DNA of 64,000 nucleotides from Fibrella aquatilis. GTDB taxonomy: Bacteria; Bacteroidota; Bacteroidia; Cytophagales; Spirosomataceae. This document shows, in pieces, positions 15,359 through 24,361 of this stretch. Both the position numbers and the translations under genes were made by a program. Position 1 is the first letter of the stretch; every line of letters starts with the position of its first letter. The stretch spans positions 203,272 to 267,271 of the forward strand of contig NZ_JAFMYU010000007.1 of assembly GCF_017353255.1 (NCBI RefSeq), given 5' to 3'. The notes under the pieces were generated by a model. It did no database searches, was not told the DNA's origin, and was given only the letters and a program-made list of their open reading frames with translations.

Positions 15359-17761
15359 TTGAATCCCTTCTGGCTTACCGATTCGCGGCAGGTGCTTGTG
15401 CCTGCGCAGAGTGTTTTCTTCGCTATTCGCGGCGATCACCACGATGGGCACCGGTACATTGGTGATCTCTATGCCCAGGGTGTGCGGCAGTTTGTGGTCG
15501 ACCGGCCCGTAGCAGAGGCGACACAGTATACTGATGCTCAGTTTATTACCGTGCCAAATGTGCTGGCGTTTATGCAGCAGGAGGCGGCGCGGCACCGGCA
15601 ACAGTTCCGTATTCCGGTGGTGGGCATTACGGGCAGCAACGGCAAAACGATTGTGAAAGAATGGCTGGCCCAACTGCTGAGTGGCGGTTCGCCCCAGCCC
15701 GATTTTGTGGTGGTGCGGTCGCCCAAGAGCTATAACTCGCAGGTGGGGGTCCCCTTGTCGGTGCATCAGCTCACGTCGGCCCACACCATCGGCGTGTTTG
15801 AAGCGGGCATTTCTAAACCCCAGGAGATGGCGGCGCTGGAAGCTATTATCCAGCCCACTATTGGCATCCTGACCAACATTGGCACGGCCCACGATGAGGG
15901 GTTTAAGACCCTGCGGCAGAAGGTAGCCGAGAAACTTAGGTTGTTCACGCGGGTGAAGACATTGATCTATTGCCTTGATAACGAAGTGGTTGCCAGCGAG
16001 GTAGCCATTATGTTGCGGGCCGTGAATCCATCCGCAACTTACCTAGGCTGGTCGGCGCAGGAGCATCCGGAGGCCGCTTTCTGGACCCGCATAAACGGTG
16101 ATCAACTCACGCTGACGCGCCGCGCCGACAGCCGGACGTGGACCATTCAGACTCCCTTTACCGACGCTGCCTCTGTCGAGAACCTGACCCACGCCCTGCT
16201 CACGCTGTTGTCGCTGAAAGACGTGGCCACCGACGACCTGAACGGGCGCGTGGCCCGGCTGCGCCCGGTGCAGATGCGGCTGGAGTTGAAGCAGGGTATC
16301 AACCGCTGCGTACTCATCGACGACTCGTACAACAACGACGTGGCGGGGCTACGGCTGGCGCTCGATTTTCAGAAGCAGCAAAGCAGCCGCCTGCCTAAAA
16401 CGGTGATCCTCTCAGACGTGCTGCAATCGGGACAGGACGAGGCCGATCTGTACGCGTTTATTGGGGCGCTGCTGGCCGAACAGGGCGTTTCGCAGGTGAT
16501 TGGCATTGGCCCCGTCATTAGCCGGAATAGGCGTTTTTTCGCCGAAAATGCCCGTTTTTACCCCGATACAGACACGTTCCTGTCCCAATTTTCGACCGAT
16601 TGGTTTCAAGAGAGCGTCGTGTTGATTAAGGGCGCGCGGGCGTTTTCATTTGAACGAATCGTGAACCGGTTGCAGGAAAAAGTACACGGCACGGTGCTCC
16701 ACATCGACCTCGACGCGCTGACGCACAACCTGAATTATTACCGCGAAAAAGTAGGCCCGCAAACGCGCCTGATGGTGATGGTGAAGGCCTTCGCCTATGG
16801 TAGCGGCAGTGCCGAAGTAGCCCGCCTGCTTCAGTTTCACCGCGTTGATTACCTCGCCGTGGCCTACGCCGACGAGGGCGTTTTTCTGCGGCAGCAGGGC
16901 ATCACGCTCCCGATCATGGTGATGAATCCCGCCCCCGAAACCTTCCAGACGCTGATTGACAACCACTTAGAGCCGGAAATGTATAGTATGGCGTTGTTGA
17001 CCGAGTGGGGTGGGGGTGCAATCCATCTAAAAATCGACACCGGCATGCACCGGCTGGGATTTTTGCCGGAGGAGATACCTGCCGTGATCGAGTATCTGAA
17101 GCAGCACCCGGCGTGTCGGATAGCCACGGTGTTTAGTCATCTGGTGGGTGCCGACGAAGCCCGATTTAATGAATTCTCGCGGCAGCAGGCCGAGGCATTT
17201 GCGCAGGCGGTGGCCATGCTGGAGGCCGGGTTGGGGTATCGGCCGGTGCGGCACCTGCTTAACTCGGCGGGCATCGTGCGCTTTCCCGAATACACCCTCG
17301 ACATGGTGCGGGTGGGTATTGGCTTGTATGGCGTGGAAAGCAGTCAACTGGAGGCCAATCGGGTGCGCACGGTAGGTACGCTGAGCACCACCATCAGTCA
17401 GATCAAAACCGTGAAAGCAGGAGAAAGCGTGGGCTACAGCCGTAGCGGATTGCTTGAGCACGACGCCCAGATTGCCACCCTGGCCATTGGCTACGCCGAC
17501 GGCTTCGACCGGCGGCTGGGGAAGGGAGTAGGGCAGGTGTGGGTAAACGGGGTGCTGTGCCCCACGGTAGGCAATGTGTGCATGGACATGGCCATGATCG
17601 ACGTGACCCATGCCCCCGCCACTGAAGGAGACCGGGTAGAGATTTTCGGGCCAAACCTGCCTGTCACCACCCTGGCTCAGCAAATGAACACCATCCCCTA
17701 TGAAGTGCTGACGGGCATCAGCGAACGGGTGAAACGGGTGTTTTATTCGGAGGGAGTTTAA
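15359..17761 (+). CDS. murF: Bifunctional UDP-MurNAc-tripeptide:D-Ala-D-Ala ligase / alanine racemase
   Basis: This 800-residue fusion makes D-alanine and joins D-Ala-D-Ala to the peptidoglycan precursor. The MurF half (about 1-440) has the ATP loop GITGSNGKTIVKEW (about 97-110). The racemase half (about 445-800) has the PLP lysine in VMVKAFAYGSG, LKIDTGMHRLGF, DMVRVGIGLYG and GNVCMDMAMIDV. Such fusions are usual in Bacteroidota. The N-terminus looks about 25-35 residues shorter than usual: the first residues, NPFWLTDSRQ, already belong to the conserved SR motif region. A TAA at 15350 closes the frame and IR8 lies directly upstream. TTG at 15359 is the only start. Activity of the MurF half is probable, not proven. 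Confidence 0.92.
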   Translation: MNPFWLTDSRQVLVPAQSVFFAIRGDHHDGHRYIGDLYAQGVRQFVVDRPVAEATQYTDAQFITVPNVLAFMQQEAARHRQQFRIPVVGITGSNGKTIVKEWLAQLLSGGSPQPDFVVVRSPKSYNSQVGVPLSVHQLTSAHTIGVFEAGISKPQEMAALEAIIQPTIGILTNIGTAHDEGFKTLRQKVAEKLRLFTRVKTLIYCLDNEVVASEVAIMLRAVNPSATYLGWSAQEHPEAAFWTRINGDQLTLTRRADSRTWTIQTPFTDAASVENLTHALLTLLSLKDVATDDLNGRVARLRPVQMRLELKQGINRCVLIDDSYNNDVAGLRLALDFQKQQSSRLPKTVILSDVLQSGQDEADLYAFIGALLAEQGVSQVIGIGPVISRNRRFFAENARFYPDTDTFLSQFSTDWFQESVVLIKGARAFSFERIVNRLQEKVHGTVLHIDLDALTHNLNYYREKVGPQTRLMVMVKAFAYGSGSAEVARLLQFHRVDYLAVAYADEGVFLRQQGITLPIMVMNPAPETFQTLIDNHLEPEMYSMALLTEWGGGAIHLKIDTGMHRLGFLPEEIPAVIEYLKQHPACRIATVFSHLVGADEARFNEFSRQQAEAFAQAVAMLEAGLGYRPVRHLLNSAGIVRFPEYTLDMVRVGIGLYGVESSQLEANRVRTVGTLSTTISQIKTVKAGESVGYSRSGLLEHDAQIATLAIGYADGFDRRLGKGVGQVWVNGVLCPTVGNVCMDMAMIDVTHAPATEGDRVEIFGPNLPVTTLAQQMNTIPYEVLTGISERVKRVFYSEGV

Positions 17762-17878
17762 AGTTTAATGTCCAAGGTCCAAACGGTCCGCCGTCGCGGT
17801 TGCTTCGCGCTCAGCCTAACCGCACGCGAAGCAACCGCGACGGCGGACCGTTTGGACCTTAGACATTAAACCTTAAAC
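17756..17878. repeat. Long inverted repeat IR9, likely bidirectional terminator
   Basis: Arms 17756-17809 and 17825-17878 pair over 54 bp with two mismatches and a 15-nt loop. It spans the whole space between convergent murF-alr and trxA; the murF-alr stop codon (17759-17761) is part of the left arm. Outer 7-nt units are AAAGTTT, AATGTCC, AAGGTCC. Confidence 0.96.
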
Positions 17879-17882
17879 CAAG

Positions 17883-18221
17883 TTACGCCTGCACCAACTG
17901 GGCTTTCAATTTTTGTTCGAGCACCGATTTGGGTACGGCACCGATCACTTTATCGACCATCTGGCCATTTTTGAAGACCATCAGGGTGGGGATGCTGCGG
18001 ATGCCGAATTGACCGGGTACCTGTGAGTTCTGGTCAACGTCCATTTTGGCTACCACGGCCTGACCTTCATATTCGGCGGCCAATTGTTCCACCACGGGGC
18101 CAATCATTTTACAGGGGCCGCACCACTCCGCCCAGAAGTCAACCAACACGGGAATATCTGAGTTGATGAGGTCGTTGAAGTTCGCGTCGGTGGCTTCAAT
18201 AGCATGTGTTCCTGCTGCCAT
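17883..18221 (-). CDS. trxA: Thioredoxin
   Basis: This 112-residue cytosolic disulfide reductase has the classic active site VDFWAEWCGPCKM (Cys34 and Cys37). The cis-Pro segment is RSIPTLMVFKNGQ (about 75-87). Length and sequence fit canonical thioredoxin with no extra domain. Start at 18221 (MAAGTHAIEA) is the first good ATG. It stands alone, convergent with murF-alr, with IR10 upstream. Confidence 0.96.
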   Translation of the reverse strand: MAAGTHAIEATDANFNDLINSDIPVLVDFWAEWCGPCKMIGPVVEQLAAEYEGQAVVAKMDVDQNSQVPGQFGIRSIPTLMVFKNGQMVDKVIGAVPKSVLEQKLKAQLVQA

Positions 18222-18304
18222 AATCGTACGTTGTTTATGTCGTTTTTAGTATTCGATTCACTGCCATAAACCCATCGTAAGACCTTTAGTTCCTTGAATA
18301 AAAG

Positions 18305-18468
18305 AGGTGAGAGGCAAGAGACAAGAAGCAAGAGGTAAGAGGTAAGGGACAGGAAGCAACAGGATTTTATAGTCCAGACTACGCGCTGTAAATGCCTAAC
18401 GCACGAGCCATAAAAACCTGTTGCTTCCTGCCTCTTACCTCTTGTCTCTTGCTTCTTGTCTCTTACCT
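18305..18468. repeat. Long imperfect inverted repeat IR10
   Basis: The inner stem 18351-18370 with 18410-18429 pairs over 20 bp with one mismatch; the loop is 39 nt. The outer parts are AAGAGGT, AAGAAGC, AAGAGAC units like IR2, but in different numbers in the two arms. It occupies most of the 255 bp between trxA and the TauE gene. Confidence 0.8.
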
Positions 18469-18476
18469 GCCCTTGC

Positions 18477-19199
18477 TCAGATCAGCAGCTTCACGCAGGC
18501 CACGGCCACGCCCAGAGCCAGCACGTAGCGCAAAACGGGTATACTAAACCGGTGGCTGCCCAGGTAGCCACCCACCAGTCCGCCCGCAAAAGCCGCCGCA
18601 ATCCAGGCGTATTGTTCGGGGGCGGGGCTGTAACCTTTGGTGACCAGCCCCACCAGCCCCGATAGCGAGTTGACGAAAATAAACAGGGCCGACGTAGCTG
18701 CTGTCTGGCGAATGGTGGCCCAGTTGAACATCAGCAGCAACGGGCTGAGGATGATGCCCCCGCCAATGCCCAGCATACCTGACAGCAGCCCCACTGCCCC
18801 GCCCACCAGCAGCCCAACCCCCAGCGGAATAGGCTTTTGGGTTTCCTCAGTAGCCTTGGCCGACCAGACTAGGCGCACGATCAGCAACAGCAAAGCGGCG
18901 GCCAGCAGTTGTTTGTAGAGGGTATCGGACAGCGGGATGCGGGCACCCACAAAGGCCAGCGGCACGCTGCTGATAGCAAATGGCCAGAACGTGGCCCACC
19001 GAAAATGCCCCGCCCGGTAGTACTGGAAAAACGCCACCGACGACACAAACAGGTTGAGCAGCAGGGCCGTAGGCTTGATCTGCTCTGGGGCCACACCCAG
19101 CAACGTCATGGCCACGATATAGCCACTGGCCCCACCGTGCCCCACCGAGGCATAGACCAGACCAACCAAAAAAAGCACAGGAAGTAATAGAGAGGACAT
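18477..19199 (-). CDS. TauE/SafE family sulfite/sulfonate exporter-like permease
   Basis: This 240-residue inner membrane protein has about eight hydrophobic helices. Family glycine motifs are ASVGHGGASGYI near the N-terminus and LSGMLGIGGGIILSPLLL near the middle, marking the two half repeats. The ATG at 19199 (MSSLLLPVLF) is chosen; ATG at 19220 (MRKTPAPM) or longer readings toward IR11 are possible but add non-membrane sequence. Family members export sulfite, sulfoacetate or related anions. The actual substrate is unknown and no sulfur gene is adjacent. Confidence 0.87.
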   Translation of the reverse strand: MSSLLLPVLFLVGLVYASVGHGGASGYIVAMTLLGVAPEQIKPTALLLNLFVSSVAFFQYYRAGHFRWATFWPFAISSVPLAFVGARIPLSDTLYKQLLAAALLLLIVRLVWSAKATEETQKPIPLGVGLLVGGAVGLLSGMLGIGGGIILSPLLLMFNWATIRQTAATSALFIFVNSLSGLVGLVTKGYSPAPEQYAWIAAAFAGGLVGGYLGSHRFSIPVLRYVLALGVAVACVKLLI

Positions 19200-19261
19200 T
19201 GGGGCGGGGGTTTTGCGCATAAAAGTAACGTTAGTTACAGCAACATAAGAAGCTACGTTGA

Positions 19262-19354
19262 GCACCCTGGCCTGTGTCCCCATAGGCCTATTCCTGCGCA
19301 AGCCAACGCTAACCATCCGGATGCGTAAGCCTGTGGAGACACAGGCCAGGGTGC
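19262..19354. repeat. Inverted repeat IR11
   Basis: Arms 19262-19282 and 19334-19354 pair over 21 bp with one mismatch; the 51-nt centre holds TGCGTAAGC (19322-19330). It lies 20 bp from the stop of the CehA/McbA-like gene. Confidence 0.85.
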
Positions 19355-19374
19355 CGCAATCAGGCTAGTGCCAG

Positions 19375-21834
19375 CTACTTCTGTCCCGCTGCTTGGAGGC
19401 GTTGCCGATACACTTGCCGGGCTGCTTCATAGGCTTTTTCAGCGGCGGGTTTTTCGATGGCCGAAATGTGCTTGGCTTTCTGCCGCCAGCATTGATCTAC
19501 CGCTTTCAGGCACCAATCGATGCTTTTGGGTTCGGCAATGGGTTTACCGCCAATCTCGATAAAAACGGGGTTGGTATGCGCCCCCGGATACACCCGTAGC
19601 GCTACCCAACTTGACCGGCTGATGGGGTAGCTGAACCGCACGTCGGTCAGTTTTCCGTCGGCCACGATCTCGGCGGTATCGACGGGGAAGCCATTGACGA
19701 TCAGCTCGACTGCTACTTTTCTGGAGGTGCCCACTCTGGCTCGTTCAATGTGCCAGTATGGCTGCTGAGTAGGGTCGCGCCGGGCAATGGCTGCACCCAA
19801 TGAGTCTTGGCGCTCAGGCAAATACGCCGCTGCCGTGGCCGAAATCGTGACCGTTTGTCTGCCGGTAAACGTGAGCTGACTGTTGTTGATGCCCACTTCC
19901 TGCCCGTTTACGGCGAAGTTCATCAGGTGCGCGTGCCCCTCCGATACGTAGGCGCGGCCTTTTTTGATGGCCTCTACAAACCCGTCGTAACTCAACGGGC
20001 CGTCGGTCTTGAAATAGCTGCGGGCCAGTCCCACGCGCTCGTCGAATATGCAGGGAAAGTCGGTTTCGCCACTCAGCTTTGGCCGGAACCCGCTGTTCAG
20101 ACTATGGTACCACATGGTCAGTTCCCAGGTTGGTGGGGTGTCGCCGGCACTGTAGAAATCGACCACGTTTTGGGTCACGGTCACGATAAATTCGTTGGCC
20201 CCGATACCGTCCATTTTGGGCATTTCGTAATAGGGTAGGGCTTTGGTGGGCGTCACCGGCTCCAGCCCCCAACCCGAATGCGCGTAGCCCACCGCACCGC
20301 CCTGCGCTTTGGCCCACTGCATAATGGGCAGCGTCCAGGTGGGCCAGTCCTGAATCTTTTTCGTGCCGGGGTAGTCGTCTTCTTTCAGGCGCAGCAGCAC
20401 CAGATGCCCACTATCAGAGGAGGGAAACCCCGATATCTCTACGTCGTTGCGGAGGCGGTTGCGGGTGTTTGATAACGACTCATCTTTGCCCGTAAAGAAG
20501 GTTTTCTGATGATACCAGCTGGGTCCCCACGCCAGCGACGAGCCAATATTGAGGTCTTCGCCCAGGATTTGCCGCCACATGGCCTGCGGGTTTACGCCTT
20601 CCTGAGGCATCTCGTAATGGCTGCACCCGGCGGCGTGAATGTGGTGGTCGGCGCTGTGAAAGCCCAGGCTGGCCAGGTGAATCCAGCGTGTTAGATCGAA
20701 CGAAATCGTCGTAGAGTCAACGCCTTCGGGGATGGTGACCTGTTTGGCCTGAATCAGGTATTCCGGCCCCCTGGTGTAAGTGACGGTGTAGGTGCCGGGT
20801 GGCAAAAACACGTGTTCGCCATCGGCTCGGTACACCTGCGGATGAAAATAGAAATCGGGATACTCGTCTGTCTCGGCCACCCGACGAGAGGGCAGCGGGT
20901 AAATGCCCGTCAAGCTTTTCTGGCCCAGATACGCGTTGTCGATGTTGAACTCCCGCGCGTAGCCCGTCAGGCGAAAATCGGCCCGACTGCGGTCGGCGGG
21001 GTTGGCCGACGTGCGTTGAATACCGTCGGCAATGACAAACGAGGCCATAGTGGGGGTGCCGTCGTGGTCGCGCACGCGCAATACTACCTTCACCGCCGGG
21101 GCTATAGTAAACAGCACGGGCATCACGTTGCGAAAGCCAATATCCTGACTACCCTGCCCAATGTTGAAGCCAATTTGGGCCTCTCGCTGCCCTCTGTCTT
21201 TGCTATATACTTGAACTACAGCATATTCAAGCAGAAGGCCGGATAGGCTAGGCAGCAGTGGGCGATTCTTATATAGCTGTACTTCCAGAAATCGTTGGGC
21301 CACCTGTCCCGCCGAAATAGCCTTTTCTTTTTGGTCGTTGGGGTTCCACTCGAAGCGTTGAAACGGAAACTGCGCGTTTGGGCTGTCCACCTGTAGCTCG
21401 GCCGTTGCGTGGGCTTCGTTATGTACTTTCACCAGAAACGATGTCCAGCCGCCCTGCATGAGCCTGGCGGGGGCCGGGCCACGCTGTACGGTCACCCGCG
21501 CTTCGGGATTGATCGTGACCATGGCCAGGCAATACGGATCCAGAATAGCCTGAATCTGGGCAATGGTGGCCGCGGTTGGGGGTTGCTGTTGCAGGGCTTT
21601 CAGGCGGTTGGCATCTGATTCAGCCAGGGAGCTGCCCAAAAATGACAGCGCCTGTTGCAACCGGAGCGCCTGCGCCAGCAACGGCTGCGGATCTATGTTG
21701 GTAATGACCGGCAGCGCCGCTGCGGTAGCACCCAGCCCGGTTTTGGGCATCGCATGGTCGGTATGGTGCTGACCCAGCCCCAGCATGGGCAGCAGCAGGG
21801 CGATCAGTAAGAGTAGGGTAGGGCGGGGTTTCAC
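19375..21834 (-). CDS. Secreted CehA/McbA-type metallohydrolase (PHP-like)
   Basis: This 819-residue exported protein has a signal peptide (LLLIALLLPMLGLGQ). The first half is beta-rich with no clear catalytic motif. The C-terminal region carries the metal motif HSADHHIHAAGC (about residue 390) of the PHP-type CehA/McbA hydrolases, plus later His and Asp boxes such as GYAHSGWGLEP and SEGHAHLMNFAVNG. The family includes carbaryl and ester hydrolases and phosphoesterases, so the substrate is open. It is the last gene of a minus-strand operon with the esterase (12 bp upstream), amylase and PhyH genes. Confidence 0.82.
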   Translation of the reverse strand: MKPRPTLLLLIALLLPMLGLGQHHTDHAMPKTGLGATAAALPVITNIDPQPLLAQALRLQQALSFLGSSLAESDANRLKALQQQPPTAATIAQIQAILDPYCLAMVTINPEARVTVQRGPAPARLMQGGWTSFLVKVHNEAHATAELQVDSPNAQFPFQRFEWNPNDQKEKAISAGQVAQRFLEVQLYKNRPLLPSLSGLLLEYAVVQVYSKDRGQREAQIGFNIGQGSQDIGFRNVMPVLFTIAPAVKVVLRVRDHDGTPTMASFVIADGIQRTSANPADRSRADFRLTGYAREFNIDNAYLGQKSLTGIYPLPSRRVAETDEYPDFYFHPQVYRADGEHVFLPPGTYTVTYTRGPEYLIQAKQVTIPEGVDSTTISFDLTRWIHLASLGFHSADHHIHAAGCSHYEMPQEGVNPQAMWRQILGEDLNIGSSLAWGPSWYHQKTFFTGKDESLSNTRNRLRNDVEISGFPSSDSGHLVLLRLKEDDYPGTKKIQDWPTWTLPIMQWAKAQGGAVGYAHSGWGLEPVTPTKALPYYEMPKMDGIGANEFIVTVTQNVVDFYSAGDTPPTWELTMWYHSLNSGFRPKLSGETDFPCIFDERVGLARSYFKTDGPLSYDGFVEAIKKGRAYVSEGHAHLMNFAVNGQEVGINNSQLTFTGRQTVTISATAAAYLPERQDSLGAAIARRDPTQQPYWHIERARVGTSRKVAVELIVNGFPVDTAEIVADGKLTDVRFSYPISRSSWVALRVYPGAHTNPVFIEIGGKPIAEPKSIDWCLKAVDQCWRQKAKHISAIEKPAAEKAYEAARQVYRQRLQAAGQK

Positions 21835-21846
21835 GGGGTTAGTGGG

Positions 21847-22773
21847 TTAAGGCTTCTTGCCCAGAAGAAATGCTAGTGGGATGGCTAATCGCTTGCGCCA
21901 GGACTGTTCGGAGTGGCTTTCGCCAGGGAAAAATCTGGTTTGCCAGTGGGTAGCCGAATAACCTTTTCGCGCCATGAGGGCGTCAATGGCGGTTTGATAG
22001 GGTTTATAAAGCGAGTCGAGGGTCTGGTCGCCGTAGTCGAAATAGAGTTTGCGGGTGTTGGCCCTGGGTAGATGCGTGGCCAGATAGTCCCGAAACTTAC
22101 TTGCCACATCGGCGTCGGTGCGGTCATTGACCAGATCGGGCATGACCAATGGCGAATGGATAGACAAACAGGCGGCCCCACCAAACACGTTGGGGTATTG
22201 GCAGAGGGCATAGGCCGATATGAGGCCGCCCATGCTGCTACCCATGATAAACGTGCTGGCGGCATCTGTCCGGGTGGAATACGCGCTGTCGATAAACGGC
22301 TTGAGTTCCGTAACCAGAAATTTCAGGTAGTTATCGGCGTTAGGAGTGCTCTTAAGTTGCTGCGTCAGGATTTTGGTTCGGGTAGGCTCCGAGATGTGGC
22401 TGATCGCCTTCTGCGGAAAGTAATCGGCAAACCGTTTTGCTGGCACATTCCAGACCGCCACCACGAGGCAGGGCCTGATTTTTTGTTTAGCCAGCAGGTT
22501 GCCCAGCGTTTCGTCTACCCCCCATTCCTGTTTGTTCCAGGTGGTGGTGCTGTCGAATAGCATTTGCCCGTCGTGCATGTACAGCACCGCGTAGTTGGTT
22601 TTTGTCGAATAGCCATCGGGTAGCCAGACATCTACGTGTCGGGCATCGACAAACTTCGACGGGAAATTAGCCCACCGGTTCAGGGTGCCACTCGCCACGG
22701 TTGGTTGCTGGCTATAGACGAGGTGACTTAGTAGGACCAAACAGAAAGCCAGGGCATAGGTAGTCTGGGGCAT
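21847..22773 (-). CDS. Secreted alpha/beta-hydrolase esterase (EsteraseD/Fes-like)
   Basis: This 308-residue protein has a signal peptide (LAFCLVLLSHLVYSQ) and an alpha/beta-hydrolase fold of the putative esterase family. VDVWLPDGYSTKTNYAVLYM leads into the first strands, the nucleophile elbow is MGSSMGGLIS (Ser about residue 178), and the catalytic His is probably in FFPGESHSEQSW (about 287). Relatives cleave acyl or feruloyl esters, or siderophore esters. It lies 22 bp downstream of the GH13 amylase gene, which suggests a role in releasing side groups from a carbohydrate. Confidence 0.86.
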   Translation of the reverse strand: MPQTTYALAFCLVLLSHLVYSQQPTVASGTLNRWANFPSKFVDARHVDVWLPDGYSTKTNYAVLYMHDGQMLFDSTTTWNKQEWGVDETLGNLLAKQKIRPCLVVAVWNVPAKRFADYFPQKAISHISEPTRTKILTQQLKSTPNADNYLKFLVTELKPFIDSAYSTRTDAASTFIMGSSMGGLISAYALCQYPNVFGGAACLSIHSPLVMPDLVNDRTDADVASKFRDYLATHLPRANTRKLYFDYGDQTLDSLYKPYQTAIDALMARKGYSATHWQTRFFPGESHSEQSWRKRLAIPLAFLLGKKP

Positions 22774-22795
22774 GGGTTATGATTGAGTTGGCAGT

Positions 22796-24334
22796 TTAAC
22801 GGACTTCCCAAACGCCCACTTCATAGGGGGCCAGCCTAGCGCGTTGCAGGCCGATGGCCGGTCCCAGCAAGGTTTTGTAGGGCCTGCTCCGTCCGGTTAG
22901 GGTGGTTTGCTGCGGCTGGTCTGACAGATTGACCAGCACCAGCACCCGGCTTGCTCCTGTGGTTCGGTAGAACCCATAAATAGAAGCGTTGGTGTTGTCG
23001 GCGTTTTCGTAGCGACCGGTGGCCAGGGCGGGGTTGCTTTGTTTCAGCGCAATTAGCTTTTTGTAGTAGCTGAGCAGCGAGGTTGGGCTGGCCAGTTGCT
23101 CGGCTACCGAGATGCCATCATTGGGTTTCAGCGTGCTCTGCGCCCACCATTGGCCCGTATTTTTATACCAGACCGCCATGCCCGGTCCCTCGCCCGACTT
23201 GTACCAGTCGAACGCCTGCCGCCGGGGAATATCGTTGCCATCGGTGTTGCCAAACGAGCCGTTTCGCCCCTGCATCCCGATTTCCTGCCCGTAATAGATA
23301 GCCGGAATGCCGCCGATGAGGAGTTGTAAAGCTGCCGCTACCCGTTGTTTTCGACCATCTTTTTCCAGCGAAGCAAACCGGTCTATGTCGTGGTTTTCCA
23401 GGAAGATAAGCTGGTCCTTACCCTGGGGGCACAGCCTCAGGATGGAGTCGGCCTTGTTGATGAGCTGCTGTTTGTTGAACGAGAGCATGGCGCGTTGCAG
23501 GCCGAAGCCAAACATCCGGTCTACGCCCGCCCGCTCGAAATAATCCGTGCCGACGTCGTTCCAGTTGGCTTGCTCGGCCACGATGGTCATGGCGGGGTTT
23601 ACCTGTTTCAGCCGGGTCACCAGCGGTTTCCAGAACGTAGCGAAGAGGTTGGTCAGGGCGGGTTTCTCGTCCAGGTTATCCATGGCGTGGTCGAGCCGGA
23701 ACCCGTCGGCACCATCGTCGAAATTGCCGTCTTTGTTGGGGTCCAGGAAGTAAGAGAACAGCCCGACATTATAGGTCAGCACGTCCGGGTTTCGCAGATT
23801 GACGGTGGTAATGGGTATCACGGTGCCATCGTAGCTGATGAGTTCGCGCAGGTTGAAAATCATGGTGGTGGGCTGCTGATGGGCTGCATCGTCAAATAGA
23901 ATATAGTCGCTATAAGGCGATTTGAGGTTGCCCACGGCCTCTTTCCACCAGCGGTGCTTGCTGGTGACGTACTGCGTTTCCATGTCCAGGTAGATCTTCA
24001 TGCCACGCCGGTGTACGTCTTTTACCAGCTTGATGTAGTCGGCCATGGTGCCGAACTCAGCATCTATTTTCTCGAAATCATTGGCGAAATAGTTGTGGTA
24101 ACAGTCGGCGTCGTAGAGGGGCATCAGCAGGATCGACGTGACGCCCAGTTCCTGGAGATAATCCAGTTTCTGCCGCAGTCCGTTCAGGTCGCCTTGCGTA
24201 TCGCCGTTACTGTCGTAGAAACTCCGTTGGCAAACGTGGTAAATGACCTCACCTTTTTGGGGTTTGGACAGCGATTGCTGCGCCCAACCGGTCAGGCTTG
24301 CCGTAAACAGCAGGAGGAAAATGAGGTATTTCAT
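22796..24334 (-). CDS. Secreted GH13 alpha-amylase family glycoside hydrolase
   Basis: This 512-residue enzyme has a signal peptide (FLLLFTASLTGWAQ) and a TIM barrel of family GH13. The four conserved regions are present: IYLDMETQYV (region I, altered from the usual DxVxNH), DGFRLDHAMD (nucleophile Asp, about 213), IVAEQANW (acid Glu, about 251) and FLENHDIDRF (stabiliser Asp, about 313). It should cleave or transfer alpha-glucosidic bonds outside the cytosol; the exact specificity is not clear. It sits in the PhyH-amylase-esterase-CehA operon with 27 and 22 bp spacings. No SusC/SusD pair is in that operon. Confidence 0.9.
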   Translation of the reverse strand: MKYLIFLLLFTASLTGWAQQSLSKPQKGEVIYHVCQRSFYDSNGDTQGDLNGLRQKLDYLQELGVTSILLMPLYDADCYHNYFANDFEKIDAEFGTMADYIKLVKDVHRRGMKIYLDMETQYVTSKHRWWKEAVGNLKSPYSDYILFDDAAHQQPTTMIFNLRELISYDGTVIPITTVNLRNPDVLTYNVGLFSYFLDPNKDGNFDDGADGFRLDHAMDNLDEKPALTNLFATFWKPLVTRLKQVNPAMTIVAEQANWNDVGTDYFERAGVDRMFGFGLQRAMLSFNKQQLINKADSILRLCPQGKDQLIFLENHDIDRFASLEKDGRKQRVAAALQLLIGGIPAIYYGQEIGMQGRNGSFGNTDGNDIPRRQAFDWYKSGEGPGMAVWYKNTGQWWAQSTLKPNDGISVAEQLASPTSLLSYYKKLIALKQSNPALATGRYENADNTNASIYGFYRTTGASRVLVLVNLSDQPQQTTLTGRSRPYKTLLGPAIGLQRARLAPYEVGVWEVR

Positions 24335-24361
24335 TTTGGTAGTGATTGATTATCAGGCACG

